Below, one piece after another: positions 1 through 5,655 of a DNA stretch of 11,434 nt (position 1 is the first letter of the stretch; each line of letters begins with the position of its first letter). This DNA is from Chloroflexota bacterium (GTDB lineage: Bacteria; Chloroflexota; Dehalococcoidia; Dehalococcoidales; RBG-16-60-22). Made by a program: the position numbers and the translations under genes. The DNA lies in NCBI GenBank assembly GCA_022574315.1, contig JACZSH010000036.1, positions 1 through 11,434 of the forward strand. Reading direction: 5' to 3'. Below the pieces are notes generated by a model, which made no database searches, was not told the DNA's origin, and worked only from the letters and a program-made list of their open reading frames with translations.

Positions 1-165
1 CAGGGGAGCCGCCAGTGACATCCGAGGGTGGGGGTTGAACCCCTCGGAATAGGCCAGCGGTATCCCGGCCCGGTTAAACGCCCGGTGCCACAGGCGCATA
101 TTATCCAGGTGGGAGATGAATTTTAATTCCGGTCCCCGGCTAAATCTGATGCGCAGGCGCTGCAT
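1..165 (-). CDS. DUF2344 / radical SAM-linked protein, N-terminal 55 codons only
   Basis: Partial gene that starts at an ATG at 165 and leaves the window at base 1 in an open frame. The 55 visible residues begin MQRLRIRFSRGPELKFISHL and contain a stretch reading AYSEGFNPHPRMSLAAPL. The basic N-terminus, the FISHLD motif and the SEGFNPHPR motif are what I know from the DUF2344 family (TIGR03936, 'radical SAM-linked protein'), which usually accompanies or is fused to a radical SAM protein, often near RNase G or ribosomal protein genes; its biochemical role is not established. The gene lies 25 bp downstream of the CorC/HlyC-like gene on the same strand and is probably cotranscribed with it. The ribosome-binding site is weak (AGGGAAA just before the ATG). 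No radical SAM gene is visible, but it could lie beyond the left edge. Confidence 0.8.
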   Translation of the reverse strand, partial: MQRLRIRFSRGPELKFISHLDNMRLWHRAFNRAGIPLAYSEGFNPHPRMSLAAPL

Positions 166-190
166 AGTTTCCCTGTTCTCTATTTCTGGT

Positions 191-1486
191 TTAATCCGTG
201 CCGCTAGCTTTTCTCTCTGAAAGCGGTTCCGGTCGTTTCTCCCTGGTCAGCAGGATTTTCTCGATTTTCAACCCCTTCATCTCGGTTATCACCAGCTTCA
301 TATCTTTATATTTTAGCTGCTCGTTAGTCCTGGGGATATGGCCCAGCAGGTGGAGGACAAAACCGGCCACCGTTTCATAATCGCCTTCCGGAAGCTCCAG
401 TTCCATCTCCTCATTGACCTCTTCGATGCGCATGCTGCCGTCAATCTGGAAGGTGTACTCGTTGATTACCTCGTACTCTTTTTCAATCTGAGAAAGTTCA
501 TCCCCCACCGGGCCGACAATTTCCTCGACGAGCCGGCTGAGACTGACGATACCGGCCGTGCCGCCGAACTCATCGACTACCACGCACATCCGGAAGTTCT
601 TATCCCGCATCTCACTGAAAAGCTCGTTAATGCGCTTGGTCTCCGGGGCAAAGTAGGCGGGCCGGACCATCTCATCAATCAGACTGCGGGCAGTGACGGT
701 GCCTTTTGCCTGAGCCATGAGCACGTCCTTCACCGAAAGAATCCCCACCACATTATCCATATTTTCCTGGTAGACCGGAAACCGGGAGAGCGGGAATTCG
801 GCGTAAAGGGTTAGAAAATCGGACAGCCGTGAGCCCTGTTCGATGCTGATAACATCGAGCCGGGGTATCATCACCTCGCGGACGGGCCGGTCGCCGAACT
901 CGAAGACCTTATGCAACATCTCGGCTTCGGCTTCCTCCACGGTGCCCTCTTTGTGCCCGACGGATATCATGGTACGGATTTCTTCCTCGCTGGCCAGCGA
1001 CCTGGGCACCGGTTCCCCGCCGATCAACCGGGCGATCCCGGAGGCTATCCAGCTGAGCACGATGACGAAAGGAGTGAACAGCCAGGCGATTAGCTCGATA
1101 GGTCGGGCGTATATCAGCGATAATCTCTCCGCGTGCCGGGTGGCGAGGGTCTTCGGGGTCGTCTCGGCAAAGACGAGCAGCAGCACGGTCACGCCGATGG
1201 CGGCAAAAAGGATGCCCCGTTCTCCCCAGAGTTCAATGGCGATGGCTGTACCCAGGGCGGCGGCGGCCACGTTAACGAAGTTATTGCCCAGCAGGATGGT
1301 GGAGAGCAGTTTCTCCGGCCGCTCAATCATCCGGGCGACTCTCCGGGCACCCCGGACGTTATTTTCCACCAGGTGCCGCATTCTTATCCTCTGCAGGGAA
1401 ATAAAGGCGGTCTCCGCGCTGGAGAAAAACGCCGACAGTAAAAGGCAGAGGATGAAAAGCACCAGGTACAGTTCAATGGTGGACAC
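191..1486 (-). CDS. CorC/HlyC-family CNNM-CBS membrane protein
   Basis: A 431-residue protein with the full architecture of the 'hemolysin C/CorC' family. Residues 1-190 form the CNNM (DUF21) membrane domain: a first helix at about 5-30 ending in FSSAETAF, and further hydrophobic segments at about 60-86, 91-110 (ending in the ETTPK motif) and 126-155. Residues 203-325 hold a CBS pair (VMIPRLDV at 206-213, SRFPVY at 234-239, GTAGIVSLSRLVEEIVG at 309-325). Residues 340-415 are the CorC_HlyC domain, with TVAGFVLHLLGHIP at 372-385. Members are linked to magnesium or cobalt efflux or sodium-dependent magnesium transport, with CBS domains sensing nucleotides; the name hemolysin is historical. The start is GTG at 1486 with only a weak Shine-Dalgarno. 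A promoter is visible upstream, and the DUF2344 gene follows. Substrate cannot be told from sequence. Confidence 0.93.
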   Translation of the reverse strand: MSTIELYLVLFILCLLLSAFFSSAETAFISLQRIRMRHLVENNVRGARRVARMIERPEKLLSTILLGNNFVNVAAAALGTAIAIELWGERGILFAAIGVTVLLLVFAETTPKTLATRHAERLSLIYARPIELIAWLFTPFVIVLSWIASGIARLIGGEPVPRSLASEEEIRTMISVGHKEGTVEEAEAEMLHKVFEFGDRPVREVMIPRLDVISIEQGSRLSDFLTLYAEFPLSRFPVYQENMDNVVGILSVKDVLMAQAKGTVTARSLIDEMVRPAYFAPETKRINELFSEMRDKNFRMCVVVDEFGGTAGIVSLSRLVEEIVGPVGDELSQIEKEYEVINEYTFQIDGSMRIEEVNEEMELELPEGDYETVAGFVLHLLGHIPRTNEQLKYKDMKLVITEMKGLKIEKILLTREKRPEPLSERKASGTD

Positions 1487-1527
1487 TCAGAATTACCCCG
1501 CTCGCGTCAAAACACTCCCTTACCATA

Positions 1528-1556
1528 AGGATAACATCGGCCTGCGGAGGTGTCAA
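1528..1556 (-). promoter_or_regulatory. Putative sigma-70 type promoter for the CorC/HlyC-like gene
   Basis: Read on the minus strand, a perfect TTGACA (-35, 1551-1556) is followed after 17 bp by TATCCT (-10, 1528-1533, 4 of 6 consensus). The start codon is at 1486, giving a leader of about 35 nt. It is divergent from the hicB promoter. Confidence 0.6.
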
Positions 1557-1625
1557 AGTATGGAAGGGGGGTTCATTTTTGTTGTGGTTTTGATTAACAT
1601 TAGTGAGAATTACGAAAAATAACAC

Positions 1626-1654
1626 TTGACAAACGCTCTAAAGTAGCGTAACAA
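1626..1654 (+). promoter_or_regulatory. Putative sigma-70 type promoter for hicB
   Basis: A perfect TTGACA (-35) lies at 1626-1631. After 17 bp comes TAACAA (1649-1654), a poor -10 with 3 of 6 consensus bases. The -10 overlaps a 19-bp palindrome, which would suit a repressed promoter. The hicB start codon is at 1718, leaving a leader of about 55 nt. Confidence 0.5.
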
Positions 1655-1664
1655 TTTGTTATGC
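1646..1664. promoter_or_regulatory. 19-bp palindrome, candidate operator of hicB
   Basis: GCGTAACAATTTGTTATGC is a palindrome around a central T at 1655. Eight of nine arm positions pair, and the exception is a G/T at 1648/1662. It covers the putative -10 element and the expected transcription start of hicB, the place where an autoregulatory antitoxin or another repressor would bind. That role is inferred from symmetry and position only. Confidence 0.5.
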
Positions 1665-1717
1665 CATATGACCGTATGTTAGAATTATCCTAAGGATTAG
1701 GGAGAAGGAGTAGAGAC

Positions 1718-2017
1718 ATGAATGGAAGTAAGCCAATTATCGGATTCAAGATTGAGATAATCGTTGAGCCTGATGATGGCGGTTTCCATGGTTATTGCCC
1801 AGTTCTTCAAGGTTTGCACGTGAGCGGAGATACCGAGGAAGAAGCAGTGCAAAATGCCAAAGATGCAGCTATAGCGTACTTGGAATCTTTAATAAAGCAC
1901 GGAGATTCAATTCCAATTGGTGTTATAGTGAAGAGAAAAGGGGAGAATGTGTTATATCCCCATAGCAACCGAGCTAGTCATCATACGGAAGACTTGAAAG
2001 TAGCGTGCGCTATTTAA
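1718..2017 (+). CDS. hicB: HicB-family antitoxin (short form)
   Basis: A 99-residue protein with the HicB/UPF0150 fold signature: an N-terminal beta strand (IIGFKIEIIVEP), then DDGGFHGYCPVLQGLHVSGD (19-38), then a helix with TEEEAVQNAKDAAIAYLESL (39-58). HicB antitoxins bind and neutralise HicA mRNA interferases. After residue 60 there is only a tail of about 39 residues ending in VACAI. I see no clear ribbon-helix-helix or helix-turn-helix, so DNA binding by this protein is uncertain. The start is well supported by GGAGAAGGAG at 1701-1710, 7 bp before the ATG. Normally hicA sits directly upstream in the same operon; here no hicA precedes it, and a HicA-like gene converges from the other side with an 8-bp overlap. 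The patch is AT-richer than the neighbours, suggesting transfer. Confidence 0.85.
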   Translation: MNGSKPIIGFKIEIIVEPDDGGFHGYCPVLQGLHVSGDTEEEAVQNAKDAAIAYLESLIKHGDSIPIGVIVKRKGENVLYPHSNRASHHTEDLKVACAI

Positions 2018-2025
2018 CAAGCTTC
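1988..2025. terminator. Interrupted palindrome over the hicB/hicA-like convergent 3' ends
   Basis: Outer arms GAAGaCTTG (1988-1996) and CAAGCTTC (2018-2025) pair except for one bulged A. Inside, GTAGC (2000-2004) pairs with GCTAT (2009-2013) with one G-U, closing a GTGC loop. Both stop codons (TAA at 2015-2017 for hicB, TAG at 2012-2010 for the HicA-like gene) lie inside. It could form a hairpin in either transcript and act as a bidirectional terminator or processing site. There is no T-run directly after it on either strand (the nearest on plus, TTTTT, begins about 15 bp later), so classical intrinsic termination is not shown. Confidence 0.45.
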
Positions 2026-2264
2026 AATCGCCTCAGGTCTTTTTCTGTCCAGCCTATATCTTTGATTAAAGCTTTTATTAAATTTGGACCATAAGTTTTA
2101 TTTGGATGATAGTGTATTGTCACTCGTCTACCGTCAGGATAGCGATAAACTTGTACCGCTCCCCTAGTTATATCTAGCACCGCCCCATCCTTTTCCAAAG
2201 CAGACATTAAATCCTTGGGTGATTTATTCTTTAGTTGATCCCATATTTGTTTAGGAAAGTTCAT
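2010..2264 (-). CDS. hicA: HicA-like protein with variant active-site region
   Basis: An 84-residue basic protein resembling HicA mRNA interferases, which have a small dsRBD-like fold and cleave mRNA. SPKDLMSALEKDGAVL (15-30) corresponds to the first helix and strand; YRYPDGRRVTIHYHP (40-54) to the central hairpin; NLIKALIKDIGWTEKDLRRL (61-80) to the C-terminal helix. The catalytic histidine of most HicA proteins sits in a G-S-H motif; here that position reads RGAVQVYRY (34-42), so the histidine is absent, although H51 and H53 lie close by. It may be a subfamily with another catalytic site, or an inactive relative. The ATG at 2264 is the first possible Met (in-frame TAG just upstream) and has no visible Shine-Dalgarno. 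It begins 12 bp after nrdJ ends, so it is probably read through from that operon. Confidence 0.72.
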   Translation of the reverse strand: MNFPKQIWDQLKNKSPKDLMSALEKDGAVLDITRGAVQVYRYPDGRRVTIHYHPNKTYGPNLIKALIKDIGWTEKDLRRLKLVK

Positions 2265-2276
2265 ACAATTCTAAAC

Positions 2277-4844
2277 CTAGCACTTCGTATACCCGCAGGC
2301 CGGACAGAGGAAGCAGCCTTCCTGGTAGACGAGCAGATTACTGCACTCCGGGCATTGCCCGGCCAGGTTCTTGGCCAACCCGTAGTCCTCCGCTCTGGGC
2401 TTGCCGTCGTAGCCAGTGGTGTGCTTGTCCAGCACGCTGGCGATGGCATCGGCGCAGGAGAGAATGGACTTACCGTCTTCCCAGGCGATTGACGGGCAGC
2501 GGATGCCGCGCAGCTGCTTCACCAGTATGGCCACATCCACCCCGGCCCTTAACGCCAGGGAGATGAGGCGGCAGATGGACTCAAGCTGCGCCGAGGCGCA
2601 GCCCCCGGACTTACCCAGGTTGGAGAAGACCTCAAAGATACCCTGCTCATCGGAGTTTACGGTGACGTAGAGAGCGCCGCAGCCGGTGGTCACCCTTTCC
2701 GTGATGCCGGTGGTCACCTTAGCCCTTTTCCGCGGTTTGAGACTGGTATCGGCCGTTTTCTCCGCCTTGCCGGTGGTCAGCACCTGCGCATCACGACTGC
2801 GGTCGCGGTAAATGGTGATTCCTTTCAGTCCCTCTTCGTCGGCGAGCAGGTACACCCGCGCCACGTCTTCCCGGGTGGCTTCCTGCGGGAAGTTGACCGT
2901 CTTGGAGACGGCGTTGTCCGTGGACCGCTGGAAGGCACTCTGTATCTTGACATGCCATTCCGGGGTAATCTCGTGGGCGGTGACAAAGAGTTGTTTCGCA
3001 TCTTCGGGCACACCGTCGATATCCCGGAGGCAGGTACCTTCGGCCAGTTTTTGCATCAGCGCCTCGGAATAATAGCCGCCCTTCCGGGCGGCCGCCTCAA
3101 AGATGGGATTGACCTCGACGAGGCGGGCGCCGTCCAGAATATTCTTGGTATAGCTCAGGGCAAAAAGGGGCTCGATACCGCTGGAGCAGCCGGCAATCAT
3201 GCTCAGCGTGCCGGTGGGCGCGATGGTGGTGCGCGTCGCATTCCTGACCCGCGGCGCATCCGGGGCATCATAGACACTACCCTCAAAAGCGGGAAAGACT
3301 CCTCTTTCCAGCGCTAATTCCACGGAGGCATTGGTCGCCTCACGCTGTATCTCCGCCATCATATTCTCTCCCAGCGTCAACGCTTCCGGCGAGTTGTAGG
3401 GGACGCCCAGCTGGAGCAGCATATCGGCAAAACCCATAACGCCGAGCCCGATTTTCCGGGTCTGGCGGGTCATTCGGGCGATTTCTTCCAGGGGAAACTT
3501 GTTCACGTCGATGACGTTGTCCAGAAACCGGACGGCGGTCTTTATCGTCACCGCCAGCTTGGGGTAATCAATCTCGGCCCTCCCGTTGACGTCACGGAGC
3601 ATGCGGGACAGGTTGATCGAGGCCAGGTTACACGACTCGTAAGGGAGCAGGGGCTGTTCCCCGCAGGGGTTGGTGCTTTCTATTTTACCCAGTTGCGGCG
3701 TGGGATTGTCCTGGTTAATGCGGTCAATAAAGACGATGCCGGGGTCGCCCGACCGCCAGGCCATATCGACTATTTTGTCAAAGACCTCTTTGGCGTTGAG
3801 CCGGGAGGACACCGCTCCGGTATGCGGGTTTATCAGGTCGTAGTCAGCCCCCGCCCGCACCGCCTCCATAAACCCGGCGGTGATGGCTACCGAGATATTG
3901 AAGTTGGTCAGCGCGGTCAGGTCTTCCTTGGCGGTGATGAATTTCATAATATCCGGGTGGTCAACGTTCAGGATGCCCATATTTGCCCCGCGGCGCATAC
4001 CCCCCTGCTTGATTACGTCGGTGGCGACATCAAAAGCGCGGATAAAGGAAACCGGCCCGCTGGCAACCCCGCCGGTAGAACCCACCAGGTCCATTTCCGG
4101 CCGCAGCCTGGAAAAAGAAAAACCGGTGCCGCCTCCGCTCTTGTGGATAAGCGCCGTGTTTTTCACCGAATCGAAAATCGATTCCATAGTATCCTCGATG
4201 GGCAAGACAAAGCAGGCGGAGAGCTGCCCCAGTTCCCGCCCCGCGTTCATCAGGGTGGGAGAGTTGGGCAGGAACTCCAGACGGGTCATCATCCCGTAGA
4301 ACTCCTCTTCCCTGGCCTGGACATCGGCACCGGGGTCGTGGATAAGCTCCGCGGCGGCAATCGCGGTCGCCACGCGGCGCAACATCTCCTCCGGTGTCTC
4401 GATGACATTGCCCTGCTTGTCCTTCTTGAGGTACCTCTTCTCCAGGACATGGCGGGCGTTTTCGGTAAGGTCAACGCTGGAGGCGGGCGGATTTATGGCT
4501 CCGGCGGTATCAATCTCTTTCATTTCAGCGGTAGCCTCCTCTTTATGTTTCAGTTCTTCGGCGGCCAGGATTTCCTCGACCAGGGTCATAATATCGGCAT
4601 CGGAGGGCAGACGGTCCGGCCGGCGGCGTGACCGGGTCACCAACTCTTCCATTCCGGGCAGAGCGGGCATCTGCTGCCGGGACTCCTGCCGCTCCAGGCG
4701 TTCGATTACCTGGGCGGTCAGCCGCTCTATCAGTCTACGATCCGGTATGCCCATTGACTCGGCGGCGGCAAAAACGATGCGGGCAATCTGGGTGCGACTG
4801 GGTGAGTTTATCTGCCTGTTTTCCGGTTGTTCCGCCATGTCCAT
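2277..4844 (-). CDS. nrdJ: Adenosylcobalamin-dependent (class II) ribonucleotide reductase
   Basis: An 855-residue class II reductase that makes deoxyribonucleotides for DNA synthesis with a cobalamin-generated thiyl radical, independent of oxygen. Key residues are visible: C211 in LSACFVLP and C405 in YESCNLASINL (the disulfide-forming pair), and N392, C394 and E396 in NPCGEQPLLP, with C394 as radical cysteine. The C394-C405 spacing of 11 fits the family. HKSGGGTGFSFSRLRP is at 234-249 and the phosphate-binding loop region PTGTLS at 543-548. Residues about 700-800 match the TSCPAQ-type domain (TTGCGALYVTVN at 719-730). The C-terminus carries CPEC (831-834), CPAC (847-850) and a final C855, a zinc-ribbon-like tail whose last cysteines probably re-reduce the active site. 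The first 120 residues look like a divergent ATP-cone-like region. It starts 10 bp after nrdR, with AGGA overlapping the nrdR stop, suggesting translational coupling. Confidence 0.97.
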   Translation of the reverse strand: MDMAEQPENRQINSPSRTQIARIVFAAAESMGIPDRRLIERLTAQVIERLERQESRQQMPALPGMEELVTRSRRRPDRLPSDADIMTLVEEILAAEELKHKEEATAEMKEIDTAGAINPPASSVDLTENARHVLEKRYLKKDKQGNVIETPEEMLRRVATAIAAAELIHDPGADVQAREEEFYGMMTRLEFLPNSPTLMNAGRELGQLSACFVLPIEDTMESIFDSVKNTALIHKSGGGTGFSFSRLRPEMDLVGSTGGVASGPVSFIRAFDVATDVIKQGGMRRGANMGILNVDHPDIMKFITAKEDLTALTNFNISVAITAGFMEAVRAGADYDLINPHTGAVSSRLNAKEVFDKIVDMAWRSGDPGIVFIDRINQDNPTPQLGKIESTNPCGEQPLLPYESCNLASINLSRMLRDVNGRAEIDYPKLAVTIKTAVRFLDNVIDVNKFPLEEIARMTRQTRKIGLGVMGFADMLLQLGVPYNSPEALTLGENMMAEIQREATNASVELALERGVFPAFEGSVYDAPDAPRVRNATRTTIAPTGTLSMIAGCSSGIEPLFALSYTKNILDGARLVEVNPIFEAAARKGGYYSEALMQKLAEGTCLRDIDGVPEDAKQLFVTAHEITPEWHVKIQSAFQRSTDNAVSKTVNFPQEATREDVARVYLLADEEGLKGITIYRDRSRDAQVLTTGKAEKTADTSLKPRKRAKVTTGITERVTTGCGALYVTVNSDEQGIFEVFSNLGKSGGCASAQLESICRLISLALRAGVDVAILVKQLRGIRCPSIAWEDGKSILSCADAIASVLDKHTTGYDGKPRAEDYGLAKNLAGQCPECSNLLVYQEGCFLCPACGYTKC

Positions 4845-4854
4845 TCCGCTCGTC

Positions 4855-5418
4855 CTAGTTAAGATTTAATTGTTCCTGGTTACCGCCGCGTTTCGGCGGG
4901 TTTTCGGCCAGCTCTTCCAGTTTTTCCGCAGAGAGAAGGGGGAGTTGACTGGAAGAACGGGATATGCCCGGTTCACCGGTGACCAGGGCATCCACTTCTT
5001 CTTTCAGCGCGGTGATATCGGTGAAATCACGGTAGACGCTGGCAAAACGGATGTAGGCAATGTGGTCCAGAGCCTGCAAACGTGCCATCACCATGTCGCC
5101 GATGGCCGTGGTCGGTATCTCCACCCGTCCGGAGCTGAAAAGCCCGGCCTCTATGTCATCGGCCACTTTATCCACGGCGCCGCTGGGGAGAGGGCGCTTT
5201 TCACAGGCCTTGCGGATACCGGATAGAAGCTTGTCCCGGTTGAATTCCTCACGCCGCTGGTCTTTCTTGATGACAAAAAGACTGACCGGCTGTAGCCGCT
5301 CGTAGGTGGTGAAACGGGAATCACATTTCAGACACTGGCGGCGGCGGCGGATACCATCGTTGACGTCACGGGAGTCAATCACCCTGGAATCATGATAATT
5401 ACAATACGGACAGTCCAC
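4855..5418 (-). CDS. nrdR: Transcriptional repressor NrdR
   Basis: A 187-residue NrdR starting at a GTG at 5418. The zinc ribbon has C3 and C6 (DCPYC) and C29 and C32 (CLKC), with the family's IDSRDVNDGIRRRRQC between them. The ATP-cone follows at about 46-136 (VIKKDQRREEFNRDKLLSGI at the start, YRDFTDI near the end). NrdR binds NrdR boxes in reductase promoters and responds to ATP/dATP. A longer frame with an ATG at 5481 exists but is wrong: that ATG is inside the -35 element, before transcription starts. The GTG is preceded by GAGGGGA (5432-5426) at 7 bp and gives the usual N-terminus. About 40 residues after the ATP-cone exceed the common length of roughly 150; this tail is polar and I recognise nothing in it. 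nrdJ follows at 10 bp in the same operon. Confidence 0.95.
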   Translation of the reverse strand: MDCPYCNYHDSRVIDSRDVNDGIRRRRQCLKCDSRFTTYERLQPVSLFVIKKDQRREEFNRDKLLSGIRKACEKRPLPSGAVDKVADDIEAGLFSSGRVEIPTTAIGDMVMARLQALDHIAYIRFASVYRDFTDITALKEEVDALVTGEPGISRSSSQLPLLSAEKLEELAENPPKRGGNQEQLNLN

Positions 5419-5426
5419 CCCTAAAT

Positions 5427-5442
5427 CCCCTCTATATAGTGG
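5427..5442 (-). promoter_or_regulatory. NrdR box 1 (leader-proximal)
   Basis: CCCCTCTATATAGTGG on the plus strand matches the NrdR box consensus ACACWATATATWGTGT at 12 of 16 positions. It lies in the leader just downstream of the expected transcription start and overlaps the nrdR Shine-Dalgarno. Its centre is 32 bp from that of box 2, about three helical turns, the spacing known for tandem NrdR boxes. Confidence 0.75.
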
Positions 5443-5452
5443 AATAAAAGCA

Positions 5453-5481
5453 ACAATACCACAAGATATAGTGTTTGTCAA
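5453..5481 (-). promoter_or_regulatory. Promoter of the nrdR-nrdJ operon
   Basis: On the minus strand a perfect TTGACA (-35, 5476-5481) is followed after exactly 17 bp by TATTGT (-10, 5453-5458, 4 of 6). Transcription should begin near 5446, about 28 nt before the GTG start of nrdR. The spacer is almost entirely NrdR box 2. Confidence 0.8.
5459..5474 (-). promoter_or_regulatory. NrdR box 2 (in the -35/-10 spacer)
   Basis: CCACAAGATATAGTGT on the plus strand (ACACTATATCTTGTGG on minus) matches the NrdR box consensus at 14 of 16 positions. It sits between the -35 and -10 elements, so bound NrdR would block RNA polymerase, giving negative autoregulation and control of nrdJ. Confidence 0.85.
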
Positions 5482-5578
5482 GCTATTTTTAGTTATTTTA
5501 CCACCTGGATTTCATGTCTTTCCAACCCGTTTCCGGCGTTGAATCAATCCCCCTGCTGCCTCCGGATACCGATAAGTC

Positions 5579-5614
5579 ACCGGCTTTACTCTGCCGGTCG
5601 CCAGATATTAAGAT
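5579..5614 (+). promoter_or_regulatory. Possible folC promoter with an inverted repeat over its -35
   Basis: TTTACT (5585-5590) and TAAGAT (5609-5614) have an 18-bp spacer and match consensus at 4 of 6 each. The -35 is the loop of a perfect 6-bp inverted repeat, ACCGGC (5579-5584) and GCCGGT (5593-5598). The distance to the folC start at 5656 is plausible, but the elements are weak. The rest of the 5482-5655 interval shows nothing clear. Confidence 0.3.
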
Positions 5615-5655
5615 AAGACAGGGTAAATTTTACCGTTTGGGGAGGTAACGCGCCC

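Noticed and set aside
843..1622. Plus-strand open frame of 259 codons opposite the CorC/HlyC-like gene
   Set aside because: Antisense to a clear family member; Ser/Arg-rich composition typical of a shadow frame; no ribosome-binding site.
3693..4631. Long plus-strand open frame of 312 codons opposite nrdJ
   Set aside because: It is fully antisense to a well-supported NrdJ and is a frame opened by GC-rich codon use; the protein has no recognisable domain and is rich in Gly, Arg and His, as mirror frames are.
5419..5481. N-terminal 21-codon extension of nrdR from the ATG at 5481
   Set aside because: The ATG lies inside the -35 element, and the extension covers the NrdR boxes and the -10; the GTG at 5418 has a good Shine-Dalgarno and the family's N-terminus.
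5482..5655. Cobalamin riboswitch for the B12-dependent reductase operon
   Set aside because: The nrdR leader is only about 28 nt, and no B12-box-like sequence was seen in the interval.
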